Below the pieces are notes generated by a model that worked only from the letters and a program-made list of their open reading frames with translations, searched no databases and was not told the DNA's origin. From the NCBI GenBank assembly GCA_963971425.1, contig OZ020518.1, positions 9,341,989 to 9,405,988 on the forward strand: a DNA stretch of 64,000 nucleotides. Direction: 5' to 3'. A program made the translations under genes and the position numbers. Each line of letters opens with the position of its first letter. Position 1 is the stretch's first letter. The stretch is from Bryoerythrophyllum caledonicum (taxonomy: Eukaryota > Streptophyta > Bryopsida > Pottiales > Pottiaceae). This document shows, in pieces, positions 36,733-47,960 of this stretch.

Positions 36733-36984
36733 AGAAATGTTTACGGAAAGCGCTATAGGCCATTCTAAAAGGAAGAAATTGACCATGACTTAGAGGTGGA
36801 GGAAGATGGGCATCTTTTGAGACCATTGCCACCGCAATCGCTGCAAGCATCAACGAGCTGCAGTGATTTCCGTGAAACAAGTTCGTAGATTTTTGTTCTG
36901 AAATGTAACCATTGCGTAGATGCCATTTTTCATGATTTAGAATACTCGACGATCCTTACAGGCCAAAAAAGCTCATTGGCCTTA

Positions 36985-37110
36985 AGGAGTTAAGAATTGG
37001 TTGGTAGTGCCTCCATACCTTTTCCAAGCCAAGTCATCATGTCCGTGTGGTCTTGATTATTGACATGTATGACCAAAAGGTACGGGGTGACATGCATGGT
37101 GACCGAGTTT
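36985..37110 (+). repeat. dispersed repeat, inverted copy at 48130-48245
   Basis: 'ccttttccaagccaag' and 'ggggtgacatg' recur in the reverse complement of 48130-48245 in the same order. The two copies therefore flank the gypsy element as an inverted pair about 11 kb apart. They could be two copies of one dispersed repeat. Confidence 0.5.
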
Positions 37111-37484
37111 CACTTTCAAGAAAACTCCAATATCTTCAAAAGTCCGCCTAAAAACTTTATCGTTTGAACCTCTAAAATTCCTTGACTATTTTTATGCCAT
37201 AAAATACTTCAAAAGTGAACCATTTGGTGCAAAGAGTGAACATTTTGGTGCAAGAAGTGAACAAATTTTTGGTGCAAAGAGTATAAAAGGACAACAAAGT
37301 CAAATATTTGTGTTAGAATTCCCTAGAGGTTGAATTTCTTGTTTAAGGCTTTGAGGTTTCTCGGGAAACTCAAAAATCACCACTTCAATGCTTTTGAAAA
37401 AACACTTCATGTTAGACATTAGAACTCTCCGATTTTGAAATCAATAATTGGAAACTTTAGGTTAATACTAGAATGAACAAAGTA

Positions 37485-37540
37485 CATCCTTGGCAGGATT
37501 TGAACCTGGCTTAGCCCTTCACCACTAGAAGACCAAGGAT
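37485..37540 (-). ncRNA. tRNA-like sequence lacking an anticodon arm
   Basis: On the minus strand an 8-bp outer stem (ATCCTTGG/CCAAGGAT) encloses a D-arm/A-box-like TCTAGTGGTGAAGG and a T-arm/B-box AGGTTCAAATCCT. Only about eight bases separate the two boxes, so no anticodon arm fits. This may be a deleted tRNA gene or a tRNA-derived SINE head. I would not expect it to act in translation. Confidence 0.4.
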
Positions 37541-40485
37541 TCCTAACTCATCAGTGTATGATGAGTTAAGATTTGAAGAAGATTTGCAAAAATTGAAATA
37601 ATTGAAGAAGGAAACAATGCAAAACATACATGCAATATTCATTATTCTCCACAAGGTAAATTTTTTAGTAATTATAGCCAGAAAGTTATTTTCTTAAGTG
37701 AGAGTGTAAGTACCTCCATTTTGTAGCATTTCTTTAGTAGTAGTAATAACTCCAGTCTCCAACTAGTGATTGTTTGTTCCCGATACTATGTCTTTGCCTT
37801 CATGACAAAAATAATATATTCTCTCTACTTTTCAATGGCCTTGAGTAAAATGTAATCAAATTATGTAGTGGACCTCATTTTGAAAAAAAACTCAAACCTT
37901 GCTATAATGTTTTAATAGGATACTCGTTAATTGAAAATTGAGGTTTGTTTACTTTAGTAAGAAGTCGTCAATTAATTATAAGGCCTTGCATGATCAAATT
38001 TAGGAATAACATGAGTTAGAATATTGAATAATCTCTTTTTAGGTCAAATAAACAATTTTGTCGATTTAATCACCGGTATTGATCATTTGGTTTAGATAAA
38101 GATTTTAGTTTGTTAAATCATGGATTTTGATCATTAGGTATAAAAAATTTGGTTGATTAATTGGTGAAAATTTGTTTCCAATGAGCACCTTAAATAATTT
38201 TACTATTGACTTGAAATTTTAAAATTAAGATTTATTAGGTTAAGAGGACAATCAATTAGGAATGAACGCTTATATTTTTTAAATAAAGAATCTATTCAAC
38301 TGCAAATAGGGTTTGTACAGTAAAAAAAGAGGATAAGTTAATTAGGACTCAATTCTTTGTATTCTTCAATTTTGGAATTATACAATCTAACTAAATACTT
38401 TGTTGAATGGGATTAGAAATTAATCTAAGAATATTTAGAATCTTGATTTATAAAAATCATGACTTTGGCCAATAAAATTTTGAAATTAAAGTAGAAGTTA
38501 CTTAATAATGATCACAATTTATAATCAAGATTGAGATGGAAATTAAGATTTTGATTACCTAGATATTAGATTTTGGTTGGTTAGTTTTAATTAGAGATTG
38601 AATAATTGAGACTAGAGGTTTGATTACTTGGAACCTAGATTTTAGTTAATTAAGACCATGGATTTTATGATTACAAATAGGGGCTTCATTAATAAAAGTT
38701 AGTGATTGTGTTGATTATGGTTTGGATACAAATTAAGTAGGATTAAGATTTTATTTAATACGTAGCTTTGTGAGGGTTTTTGGTACCAACTAATTGTGTA
38801 GACATACATGTCTAATGCGATTTTTTTCACATTTTTATAAGATAAACTGTTGTTATATTGAACCTATAGATTTTATGAAAGTTTTTAGACATTTATTATT
38901 AAATTGATGAAGAATTTTATGAATGAATTTCAGAAGAAAAAATTGAATACTTTATATCATGCATATCGTTTAATATTTTTAAGTACAATTAAAGTATTGG
39001 AAAAAACTTTTTTTTAGAAATGTGTTGAAATTGCCAAGAAAATAAAGTTTTAATTATGAAGGGTTGTAAGGTCCATAAGGATATGTTACTCTTATCATCC
39101 TTATTGTTTTAGCTAATTATTATACATGAATTCATAAATAGTTGATTGGTTTTTGTTTGTTTTTTTAAGTTTCGGAACTGTAATGTTTCTTTTTTGTTTG
39201 TATAAATAAAGTTGTAAGTGATGGTTTATAACTTTTAACCTTATCATTTCAGTAGATTATTAAGATTACTCATCATTATAACATACTCTGATATATAAAA
39301 AATATTATCTACTTAGTTTTTATTAATTTCACATAATATAAATATACACTCTAATTGACATTTATTATGATATAGAATATATATATAGAATTGAATTGCA
39401 TATTATGACCCAAAACCTATCCTTATTTGACCAAATCAAATCTATGCTTTATTGCAAACTATTTCATAAATTTACCCATATGATATTGTTAGTTAAGTAA
39501 CTATTCCAACTTTCTTGACCTTCTATTTTTTCCCTTGAAATTTCATATTGATTTAGACTAGGATTTTAAGAATAAACTTTGGTTGATTGATATTTAGTTC
39601 AATAAATTAGAGCATATATGTTAGTTATAATCAACCTAAACTAGTAATTTTTGTGAGTAAGATATGTCGTTTAGTCACTCATAACAAAGATAACTTAATA
39701 GTCCCTAGAGATCTATCTCCAAAACTTTTCTGAAAATATGAGCAAATCTATAAGAAAATCATAAGCAAAAAAATATATAAGAAAAATATATTCAAGCAAT
39801 AGTTTAAGCAAAATATATTTAAATTATCAAGCACTCTATGTATTTATATACAAATATTACAAGGTACCAAAAGTAAAAGTGAAAGTAAAAATTAATAAAT
39901 AAATAAAATTGTAACTTAAATCAACTTTTGCTGTAACTTAAGTTAACTTCATCAACTTAATTAGCTTGGGAACTCGGTGTTTTTGATTTTCGGAAATCAA
40001 ACAGGTTGGAAATCAAAGAGTAGTTGATTAGTATTTGGGTTGAGGTTGTGTGAAGAGCAGAGAAGATGTTGGTCTAATATGTTGATATAATTCAATCAAA
40101 ATACTATCAAATCTAAAATGCAAGTCATAGTCTAAACTAGGTCACTCTTGCAACAATAGCTTTACTTTAGCCATTGAAGTGAAAATAATGAAGAATCATT
40201 ACAAGATAACCGTACTCTACTGAGGTCAAAATTTGTTGATTTAGCAAAGATAAAGTACAGATGGTCAAGGGAATAGAGCATTCTCAAACGATTCCGCGTC
40301 AAAAGGTTGCAAGTCGTTCTGTCGTATCTCTTCATGTCATCAATAGTATGTGTCGTATAGCCACTTCACTACTACATATACTCATGATCTATGCAAATCT
40401 CATAAGAGCTACCCTATCATAAGCATACATAACATGTAACTATCAGCAAATCCACACAATACAAGGCAACCATGTAGAATTCCAC

Positions 40486-40530
40486 ACTTCCCCCCCTAGC
40501 TGAGTATAGCGCCCTCGCAACTCAGCTAGC
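40486..40530 (-). other. gypsy polypurine tract, 3' LTR start and adjacent hairpin
   Basis: Read on minus, AGGGGGGAAG is followed at once by TGTGGAATTC, the expected tract and LTR start. Just inside it, 40496-40530 holds a 10-bp inverted repeat (CTAGCTGAGT/ACTCAGCTAG) around a GC-rich loop. This could be part of the tract's structural context or chance. Confidence 0.5.
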
Positions 40531-40767
40531 AAAAGAAAACATAGCTACTGAAGTAAATAACTATCTACAAAATATATTATAACAAACATAAAGTTGATAA
40601 TAGTCCATTTGAGTCTTCAAACCAAGTTATAAAGAGAGGGGTAAGTTGGGTACAATTGAGCCCCATCCTCATTGGCTTCCAACGCTATTTTTGTGGTTGG
40701 ACTCTACTTTCAACTTAGCAGTACTCTTGATGATGGTACATTCTTACTTCATCCACACAACATAGGA

Positions 40768-41073
40768 TTACCTTGATTTCTTACACCGTAGGCAACTCCA
40801 ATCTCCTTCAGGAAGTGTTGCCAGAGCAAGACGAAGACATGCCATATGCCACCCTCTCTGACATTGATCACATAACAACATAGTTGCTGCGTCCTTGGTT
40901 TCTCCACAAACAAAACATCTATATCCAGCTGGAACCACCGCCATCTCTGGATATATTGATCCTTCAATAGGCAAATGACAAGGTGCACAATTCTTGGTAT
41001 TGTCCCTGCACTCTTGTCCATCTTTTCCTTCTAAAAGAAGGACCCCACTTGGCAAGATCTCTTTGACCTGCAA
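40768..41073 (-). other. PHD finger domain of the gypsy element
   Basis: Follows the integrase C-terminal region. The Cys4-His-Cys3 pattern is clear: CFVCGETKDAATMLLCDQC, then WHMAC, then DWSCLRCKK, with the PHD-typical Trp two residues before the final Cys pair. An NCAPCHLPIEG motif precedes it. PHD fingers read histone H3 tails. In gypsy elements a chromodomain often sits in this C-terminal place and guides integration, so this finger may have played that part. Confidence 0.8.
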
Positions 41074-41089
41074 GATGGTTCTACCTACT

Positions 41090-42440
41090 CAAACATCCAA
41101 GGTCGTAGGTGCCTCGCGTTGTAAATATACGTAATCACCCACTTGAAAACGTCGAAGCTGAGGTTTGTAAGCCCCGCTTCTAATACGTGTATAACGCAAC
41201 CTATCTCTATGTTGCGCTATTGCCAAGTTCTCCATAGCCATAGGCATGGCCCTTTGAAAATACTTAGCACGATCTTGTAGCACTTGTGCCAAAATCTTCG
41301 GATCATCTAAGTCCACAACAGGGTTTAGTTTCTCTCTTACTACCGAAGGCAATACAAGCTCTCTGCCATAGAGTAGATGATAAGGACTATAACATGCCAG
41401 ATAAGCTTGTCGACTGAAGCGATAATCCATCGCTATCCACGGTAGCTTGAGGTCTCAATCTCCATGATTGCCTGCTAGCAATCCATATTTGCGCAATCCA
41501 CGTTTGACTGTCTGAACCACTCTCTTTGCCAATCCATCTGCCTCTGGGTGGTCTCTAGAAGTTGTTCGATGATCAATTAAAGCTTTAGTGCAAAGCTCTT
41601 CAAAAGACCCAAGGAACTCCCTTCTTTGATCTGTCAACACCTCTGCAGGGACTTCAAACCTAGCTAGAACTCGATCTAGGAATGCTGCCGCTGCTAGCTC
41701 AGAGGAATTTTGTGGTAAAGCCACCAGCTCAATCCACTTGTTGAAATGCTCAACCATAACAAGTACATTCTTAGCACCTCGTTTTGTGGTCAGCAATGGT
41801 CTTGCAAAATCAAGACTCCACCTATAGCCCAATTCCATAATTGGTAATGGTTGTAGTTGGGGAGACAAGGTATTGAAGCTTGATCTAACCCGATCGCAAA
41901 CTTCACACCTCCCCACATAGGTTGCCACCTCTTGTTGCATGCCCATCCACCAATATTGACCACGCAACATTGAGTGTGTGCTTCGTACTCCAAAATGTCC
42001 CAAATCTTCATACATTTGCTGTATCAACTGAAGACATTGTTCCGGCCTAGGAACTATCCTCCGTGTTCCATCTTGCCATCTCCGAAATATAAGTCCACCC
42101 TCCCAATGAAATCTAGCCACACTTTGAGCTATCCGGTCCCCCTCTTGAGGTGTGGTATTAGGAAGAAACCCCCCATGTTGTAGAAGATATAAAATCCCTT
42201 CATCTCGCCATACATCAGTGGTGATTCTGGATCTTTTTTCATCTGACTGTACATCCACAACATTTTCCAAAGCTTCTTCAACAGTTTGGCCAGATTTCCC
42301 TTCCATCCATGCCAAATAAGCTGAAGCATGCCAACCTGGCACTGCCTCTTGGTCATAAGTACCGTGCCACCTCGCACCGGTCAAGTCCTCTTGCAATGGG
42401 CTTGGATTACGGCTTAAGCCATCTGCATCCAAATTTTGCA
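41090..42440 (-). other. integrase region of the gypsy element
   Basis: Shows the HHCC zinc-binding motif (HFGVRSTHSMLRG...CEVCDRV) and the catalytic core with SLDFARPLL, VLTDQRREF and the D-D-E glutamate in HPEADG. Downstream lie the conserved YSPYHLLYGRELVLP and a GDYVYLQRE C-terminal barrel-like strand. An RNase H end motif (LNLDADGLSR-like) precedes it. Confidence 0.85.
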
Positions 42441-42449
42441 ACTTTGCCT

Positions 42450-43890
42450 TTTAGACTACTTCAAAATCATATTCTTGTAATAATAATGCCCACCTCGCTA
42501 ACTTCCCTGTAAGCTTGTCTGATTCCATCAACCACTTAAGAGGTTGATGGTCAGTCACAAGTGTAAAGCTTTGCCTGTAAAGGTATGGACGGAAATGCGC
42601 CACAACCCATTCTACTACAAGACATTTTCCTTTGTAGGATGAATACTTGGCCTCTGCATCATTGTTACTTCGAGAAGCATATGCAATGACATACTCCTTT
42701 CCATCATCATCCTTTTGAGGTTAAACAACACCAATTCCCAATATACTCCAATTTGTATGGAATTGGAATAGTTGTCTTGCATCTGGCCTCCTCAACACTG
42801 GTGCTGAACCTAGTGCTCCTTTCAAGGCCTCAAATTCTTCTTGACTAGGGCCCCACATCCATTCTTGATCAGAGCGTGTCAATAGAGTCAAAGGTTTAGC
42901 CAAAAGACTAAAACCACGAACAAATTGACGGTAATAGTTTGCTAAACCCATGAAAGCTCTCAACCTTGACACATCTCTAGGAATTGGAATTCTATTTAAA
43001 GCTTCCACCTTCGCTTGTTGTACACTTAATCCTCCTCGCGTGATCATATGGCCCAAATAAGATAATTGATCATAAAAGAACTTGCACTTTCCATGATGCA
43101 AGCCAAGACCCCATTGTTGTAGCCTTTCAAATACTTGCTGCAAATGTTTTACATGCTCTTGTGGTGTATCAATAAAGATGATGACATCATCTATGTAACA
43201 TCGAGCAAATGGCAATCCCTTTAAGACTTGATCCATCACACGTTGAAATTCCGCTGGAGCATTCTTCAATCCAAAAGGTAAAAACTTCCAATGAAAGAGC
43301 ATATATCTTCCATCATCATCTACTCCCCAAAATGTTGTCTTTACCCAATCTTCTTTTCTCAATGGCAATTGGTGGTACTATGACCTCAAGTCCAAAGTAC
43401 TAAAGACTCTTGCTTTTCCAACTGCATCAAATAACTCCTCAGGTGTAGGCATAGGGTAGCGATCCGATTTGGTCTTCTTGTTAACTAGCCGGTAGTCTCC
43501 ACACGTACGCTTCTCCGTCCAATTTCCAAGAATGTCCTTCTTTGTTGGCATGACCGTTGCACATGCATATCACCATTTGAAAGCTCCACCAAACCTGCAT
43601 CAAACAACTCCTTGCATCGCAGTTTGACCCCATCTCTCTCAGAAATACTCAACTTGTATGGACGTCTAAATATTGGATAATCGTCTTCCAATTGTATTCT
43701 TACTGGCTTGCACTTATAGCCCTCTAAATCAGTGAGCTTGAAAGCAAAGCAGGCCTTGTACGAGCAAATGAAAGCTCGCACCTTCCGTGCCTCTACACCT
43801 GTGAGTCCCATCCCTATGTCCATCTCCCAATCCTTCTGAATTGGCAAGATTATATTCTTTCCTAAGGACTCCAATATAGGTGCTAGCACT
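42450..43890 (-). other. reverse transcriptase and RNase H region of the gypsy element
   Basis: The finger region has YPIFRRPYKLS. The palm has FHWKFLPFGLKNAPAEFQRV, and the catalytic YIDD box lies at about 43190 (CYIDDVIIF). LSYLGHMIT and FMGLANYYRQFV are standard Ty3/gypsy connectors, followed by an RNase H with AYASRS and TDHQPLKWL. Confidence 0.85.
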
Positions 43891-44252
43891 CCTTCTAGTT
43901 GCTAGTTGGATGAAGATGCATCATTGCCTTTTTCCAAGGCAATAGATGCTATCTTTTTATCATGAACATGAGCCAAAGGAGGTGTTTTCTTTACAAAAAA
44001 TATCTTGTTAAAAACTTCCTTGGCATTCTCCTTACCCAATTCTTGGGCCAATGCTGCCAAGACCCTTTGACCTCGTAATTCATCTTCTACAACCCATTCA
44101 AAGGCACCTCCATCCCGTGTCTTCATTCCTCTAAGGATTGTATCCCAGGCTTGCTTACTCTCCAGCCACACCTCTACATCTGGATGAACCTCTTTTGAAA
44201 TATCATAAGGTGTCATTCTACCATGTGTCCCATGGCTTGAAGACTCTACCCC

Positions 44253-45290
44253 CTAGCTTGAAGACTCTGCCCCTCGATGTCCATCCAAGCCACCATTTTG
44301 AAGCACTTGAGCTGCTAGACAAACCCCCAGAAACCAAGTCATGGAGTTTAAATCCATGGCTTGTCCAAGGATGTGGCGGCGTTGAGACTCTGTAATTCCA
44401 GAGCCAGCTGTTGTACCTATAAGAAATCCCATGGCTCTCTCACGTTCATCAGCACAAGGCTCACAAAGACTTTGTGTGCTAGTATCAAATACTAAGTCTG
44501 GTCCTCCAACACGAAATGCGAAAGATCGAGGATAACTCATGAATGTAGGCAAAGCCAAACGAGGCTCCCCTATATTATTTATCAAGGCAAATGGGGCTGA
44601 ATCTGTCTGCACCACTTGTTGAGAAAAGCGAATAACATCTAAAATGTGGTCAACATGCCTCCCTTGTGGACGTGTAAGTTGCCCCAATGTTGCGGAAATA
44701 CCAGGTGCGGAAGCCAAGTTTGTCCATTTCCACCGCAACCGATGTGCATAAGAACCAAAAGCTGTTGCATCCACTAGTACGGATTTTCTAAGATGTAAGG
44801 ACACCTCTGCTACAGCATTTTGCAATTGTGCATTGACCACGTCCAATGGTAGGACATTCTCAAAGATATAGGCCACATGAGTGGCTTGAAGGCGTTGCCA
44901 CCACTTCAACAACCATAATAGCTTCCAAAATAGAGCAGATCGAGGGTCTTGGAGGCCTAGACCTGGCCTAGCTCGGGAATGCCCTTGGCAAGGCCATCCA
45001 GCCATCACAAGGTCCACTCTTCCTAACCTTTGAAGATCCTTTTGGCCAATCAAAGCAATGTCCGATGGTAAACGTGACATACAACCTTGTATAGCACTTG
45101 CGGGTAATTGCGTTGGGTATCTCATCTGCAAGTGTTGAAGATGATATTTTGTTGTTGTACTGACAATGGCATTATTATCCACTTATGTATAACTTTGTAT
45201 AGATAATTCAGCTTCTAAAGCAGCAGCCAATCGTGTACCAAGTCCAGCAATAATTGTCAGCACAACAGCAAAACAAGAACTATGCCCCCA
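44253..45290 (-). other. cytosine-5 DNA methyltransferase domain of the gypsy element
   Basis: Methyltransferase motifs stand in the canonical order. A motif I-like AGLGTRLAAALE lies near 45225. Motif IV is DLVMAGWPCQGHSRARPGLG with the catalytic PCQ. Motif VI has FENVLPLD, motif VIII the YAHRLRW arginines, and the C-terminal motifs appear as ERERAMGF and GQAMDLNSMTWF. It fills the space between protease and reverse transcriptase in the same orientation. The canonical order is unlike the rearranged plant DRM enzymes and closer to DNMT3- or DNMT1-type domains. Charophyte and dinoflagellate retrotransposons with such domains are on record. Confidence 0.85.
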
Positions 45291-45839
45291 GCCTCTTTGT
45301 GAAGCTTCACAAACTTCTATAGAGAAGGCCTTGTATATTTTGGCTCCCAAAGGTGTTGATCAACATTTTTCATCAATTCTTGGCATTGATCCATCAAGCC
45401 TTTTGTTGAAGTCCAAGGTGGCGTTGGATCCTTTGGATGCCTAACAAACTTTCCCAATTGAGTTGGTACTTGCATGTCTGATTGTGGAGGTGAATCCAAT
45501 GAAGACATATTTTCCTCAAGTAGCAAATCACCAGATGCAAACCACTCGGCAACGCATCCATACATCGCTACTTGTCCATGTATTAGTTTTGCACTGGCAC
45601 CAAAGGTAACATGGAGTATTTCCTTTCTTCCATCTCCTTGAGACCAACCCGGTTTAAATCATGTCTCCTTAGTCCAGCAATCGTGACCAATACCAATGGG
45701 GTACAATGCTTGTTGCCCTAAAAGTATATCATAAGTGGTGGCACCCGTGATCACACATCTTACAGATATGTGAGTATATGCATCGTTGCCCACCTTGAAT
45801 TATAGCCTTAAAGGTTCTTTTGTAAGCCCTGTTGGATGT

Positions 45840-46060
45840 TATGTGCCTCCAAGAGATGTTGCAATTGTAAAAGGGCATGGATCAAGGTCTTCTGCTTTAA
45901 TACCTAGGCTCTCTGTTAGGTTCTTTTCCAACATAATTGGTTGAGCCCCTGTATCAAGCAAAACCTTTTGTGGGTACACCTTAGAACCATTACCTTTAGC
46001 CACAGAAAATACATGGCCTGAATTGGCCAATTTAACTACCCTTCGAATAAACAATTTCTT
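45840..46060 (-). other. aspartic protease region of the gypsy element
   Basis: VLLDTGAQPIMLEKNLTESLGI carries the DTGA catalytic motif in a retroviral-type protease setting. It marks the most 5' part of the element that remains. Confidence 0.6.
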
Positions 46061-46204
46061 TTCAATGTGAATAATAGTACAATGATAATAGTTCCTTGTA
46101 TACCAATTTTTAGAAGTAGAGAAGGAGTGTAGCATGTTCAAAACAAGTGTGCAAAGAGTGGAGCTTCAAAAATTGCCAATTCACGTTTTCATTTCTTTTT
46201 GAAC

Positions 46205-47134
46205 TTAACCCCTAAAGGACCAAACGTCCCCCCGGGGTCATTTTGGATTTTGGGCATGTACCTACAATTCGAAGAAAAATCCTTTTTAATTGAATTTTTT
46301 TTCAAGATAGGATTTGATAAGAGCTTCGTGGAGATATTTTTTATTGTTTTTTGGATTTGTGGTTTGAAAGTTAGTACCAATTAAAGCCAAAGTGGGGACT
46401 CCGGGCACCTCCAAAATTTTTGGCAAAAGTTTCTATTGACATTGAGATTTTTTGCATGTATATAGAATATTTCCTTCTTTAGAAATTTTCAAAAAAAATC
46501 TTGTCTTTAGTGTAAAAAGGCATTTTATTCCAAATCAAACATTTTCACACATTGTCGGGCAACGGAGGAAAAAAATTTCATCTTTTCTACATAAAACCTA
46601 GAGATCTTCCTATTTTTCACTTTTTATTTTTTCAACAACAATATGTGGTGAAAACCTTCTTATTGACTATTTGGATTATCATTTCAATACATGTGTAGTT
46701 CACAAAAAAATAAAACGTGAAATGGCATTTTTTGAACCTCCACTCCTTGCACACTTGTTTTGAATATGCTACACCCCTTTTTTACCTCTAAAAATTGGTG
46801 TGTTGGGAAATAACATCATGCTTAAGACTATGGTAAAAGATTTGGACCTTGTACAATGCAAAAATTTGATACAAAATGAAGTCAAAGTCAGCTGAGATAC
46901 TCAACGCAGGGATGAAAATGAACCATTGTTTTGACTTTAAACACTAAAATCTATCAATCCGTGCGGTGGATTGCAACAAAAATTTGATGGCATGTTTATA
47001 TGGAAGTCTGTTTTAAGATCTTACGGTTGAAAATCCAAAATTCACTTTAAAATGTGATTTTCATGTCTCTTTTTGACAGTGGCAGTTTTGGACTGGTTTT
47101 AGAGCGAAATAGGTCGTTGTACTTTAGGGGTTAA
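46205..47134 (+). mobile_element. TTAA-family TIR element nested in another copy
   Basis: Element 46209-47130 (922 bp) begins CCCCTAAAGGACC and ends ACTTTAGGGG, with TTAA at 46205-46208 and 47131-47134. Uninterrupted copies elsewhere read GAACTTAATATG at this spot, so the empty site is visible and the insertion duplicated exactly TTAA. No transposase frame is present; it is non-autonomous. Ends and target fit piggyBac-like elements (Kolobok also uses TTAA). Confidence 0.8.
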
Positions 47135-47236
47135 TATGCTTACAAATGATATTCCAAATGGTCAATAAGAAGGTTTACATCACATCTTACAGTAGGAAAA
47201 ACAAAAAGTAAAAAGAATTAAGATCTCTAGTTTTTA

Positions 47237-47770
47237 TGTAGAAAAAAAAGGGTTTCAAATACCTTGCCCAACAATGTGTGACAAAGTCAAAAAAATTCAC
47301 ACTTTGTCACACATTGTTGGGCAAGGTATTTGAAACCCTTTTTTTTCTACATTAAAGACACAAAAAAAAACATTATGAAAGGAAATGATATTAGTTGCTA
47401 GTGTTGAAAATCTCACATTCAATAAAGTGTCCTAACAAAAGTTTTTGACTTTGTCACACATTGTTGGGCAAGGTATTGTGCCTTTTTTGTGTCTTTAATG
47501 ACATGCTATTTTTTTGACTTTGTCACACATTTTTTTGACTTTGTCACACATTTTTTTGTCTCACATTCAATAATGTGTCCTAACAAATTTTTTTGACTTT
47601 GTCACACATTGTTGGGCAAGGTATTGTGCCTTTTTTGTGTCTTTAATGACATGCTATTTTTCATTAAAGACACAAAAAAAAACATTATGAAAGGAAATGA
47701 TATTAGTTGCTAGTGTTGAAAATCTCACATTCAATAAAGTGTCCTAACAAAAGTTTTTGAAGTTGCCCAA
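47237..47770. repeat. palindrome and local duplications inside the outer TTAA copy
   Basis: 47237-47350 is a perfect or near-perfect palindrome of about 114 bp centred on 'aaaaaaattcac', with 'accttgcccaacaatgtgtg' in each arm. 'attgttgggcaaggtattgtgcc' and a block from 'cattaaagacac' to 'agtgtcctaac' are then repeated up to 47770. The pattern suggests template switching. Confidence 0.8.
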
Positions 47771-47960
47771 AGTACCCACTCTCAAAAAAAATTCCTTTAA
47801 GATGGCATAAATTTTGCATTGAATGTCTGATTTAGGGGAAAAAAATTGTATTGACAAAAAGCTTTTGGTAATGTCCATCTACATCAAAAAAAATTCAAAG
47901 AATAATGTTCTAAAATGACACTGTAGTAACCTACCCAAACCTTCAAGAGTCCTCTAAGGG

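Larger units (their letters stand above)
36733..40480. other. AT-rich gene-poor stretch
   Basis: 36733-36890 still looks coding-like (LEVEEDGHLLRPLPPQ) in the frame of the SET gene. 37150-37320 resembles a worn TTAA-family end followed by short 'tggtgcaaagagtgaac' repeats. From 37600 to 40000 the sequence is about 73% A+T with homopolymer tracts and no credible gene. The part next to 40486 is probably the gypsy 3' LTR. Confidence 0.4.
40000..46060 (-). mobile_element. Ty3/gypsy element with DNA methyltransferase and PHD finger
   Basis: A minus-strand fossil. Parts in reading order: aspartic protease (about 46060-45840), cytosine-5 DNA methyltransferase (about 45290-44253), an unassigned linker (44216-43902), reverse transcriptase (43890-42721), RNase H (about 42720-42450), integrase (42440-41090) and PHD finger (41073-40768). 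A polypurine tract at 40487-40497 (AGGGGGGAAG on minus) and a TG terminus at 40486 mark the 3' LTR start; its far end is not fixed. Gag and the 5' LTR are not seen, because the left side abuts a TTAA-family repeat near 46060-46080. It has several breaks. Clade placement is not attempted; the family resembles the methyltransferase-bearing gypsy elements described from charophytes. Confidence 0.85.
46064..47960 (+). mobile_element. TTAA-family element, worn outer copy split by an inner copy
   Basis: 46064-46208 and 47131-47960 together match the interior and right half of the 948-bp unit at 61-64 kb (for example 'ttccttgtataccaattttta', 'gtgtagcat', 'aagatctctag'). The two halves meet at TTAA, where the inner copy sits. 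The left part is missing where the gypsy element abuts. The right half contains scrambled duplications. Confidence 0.6.

Noticed and set aside
40000-46060. Complete gypsy element with two LTRs
   Set aside because: Only a 3' LTR start is visible; no second copy of that sequence, primer site or gag was found on the 46-kb side.
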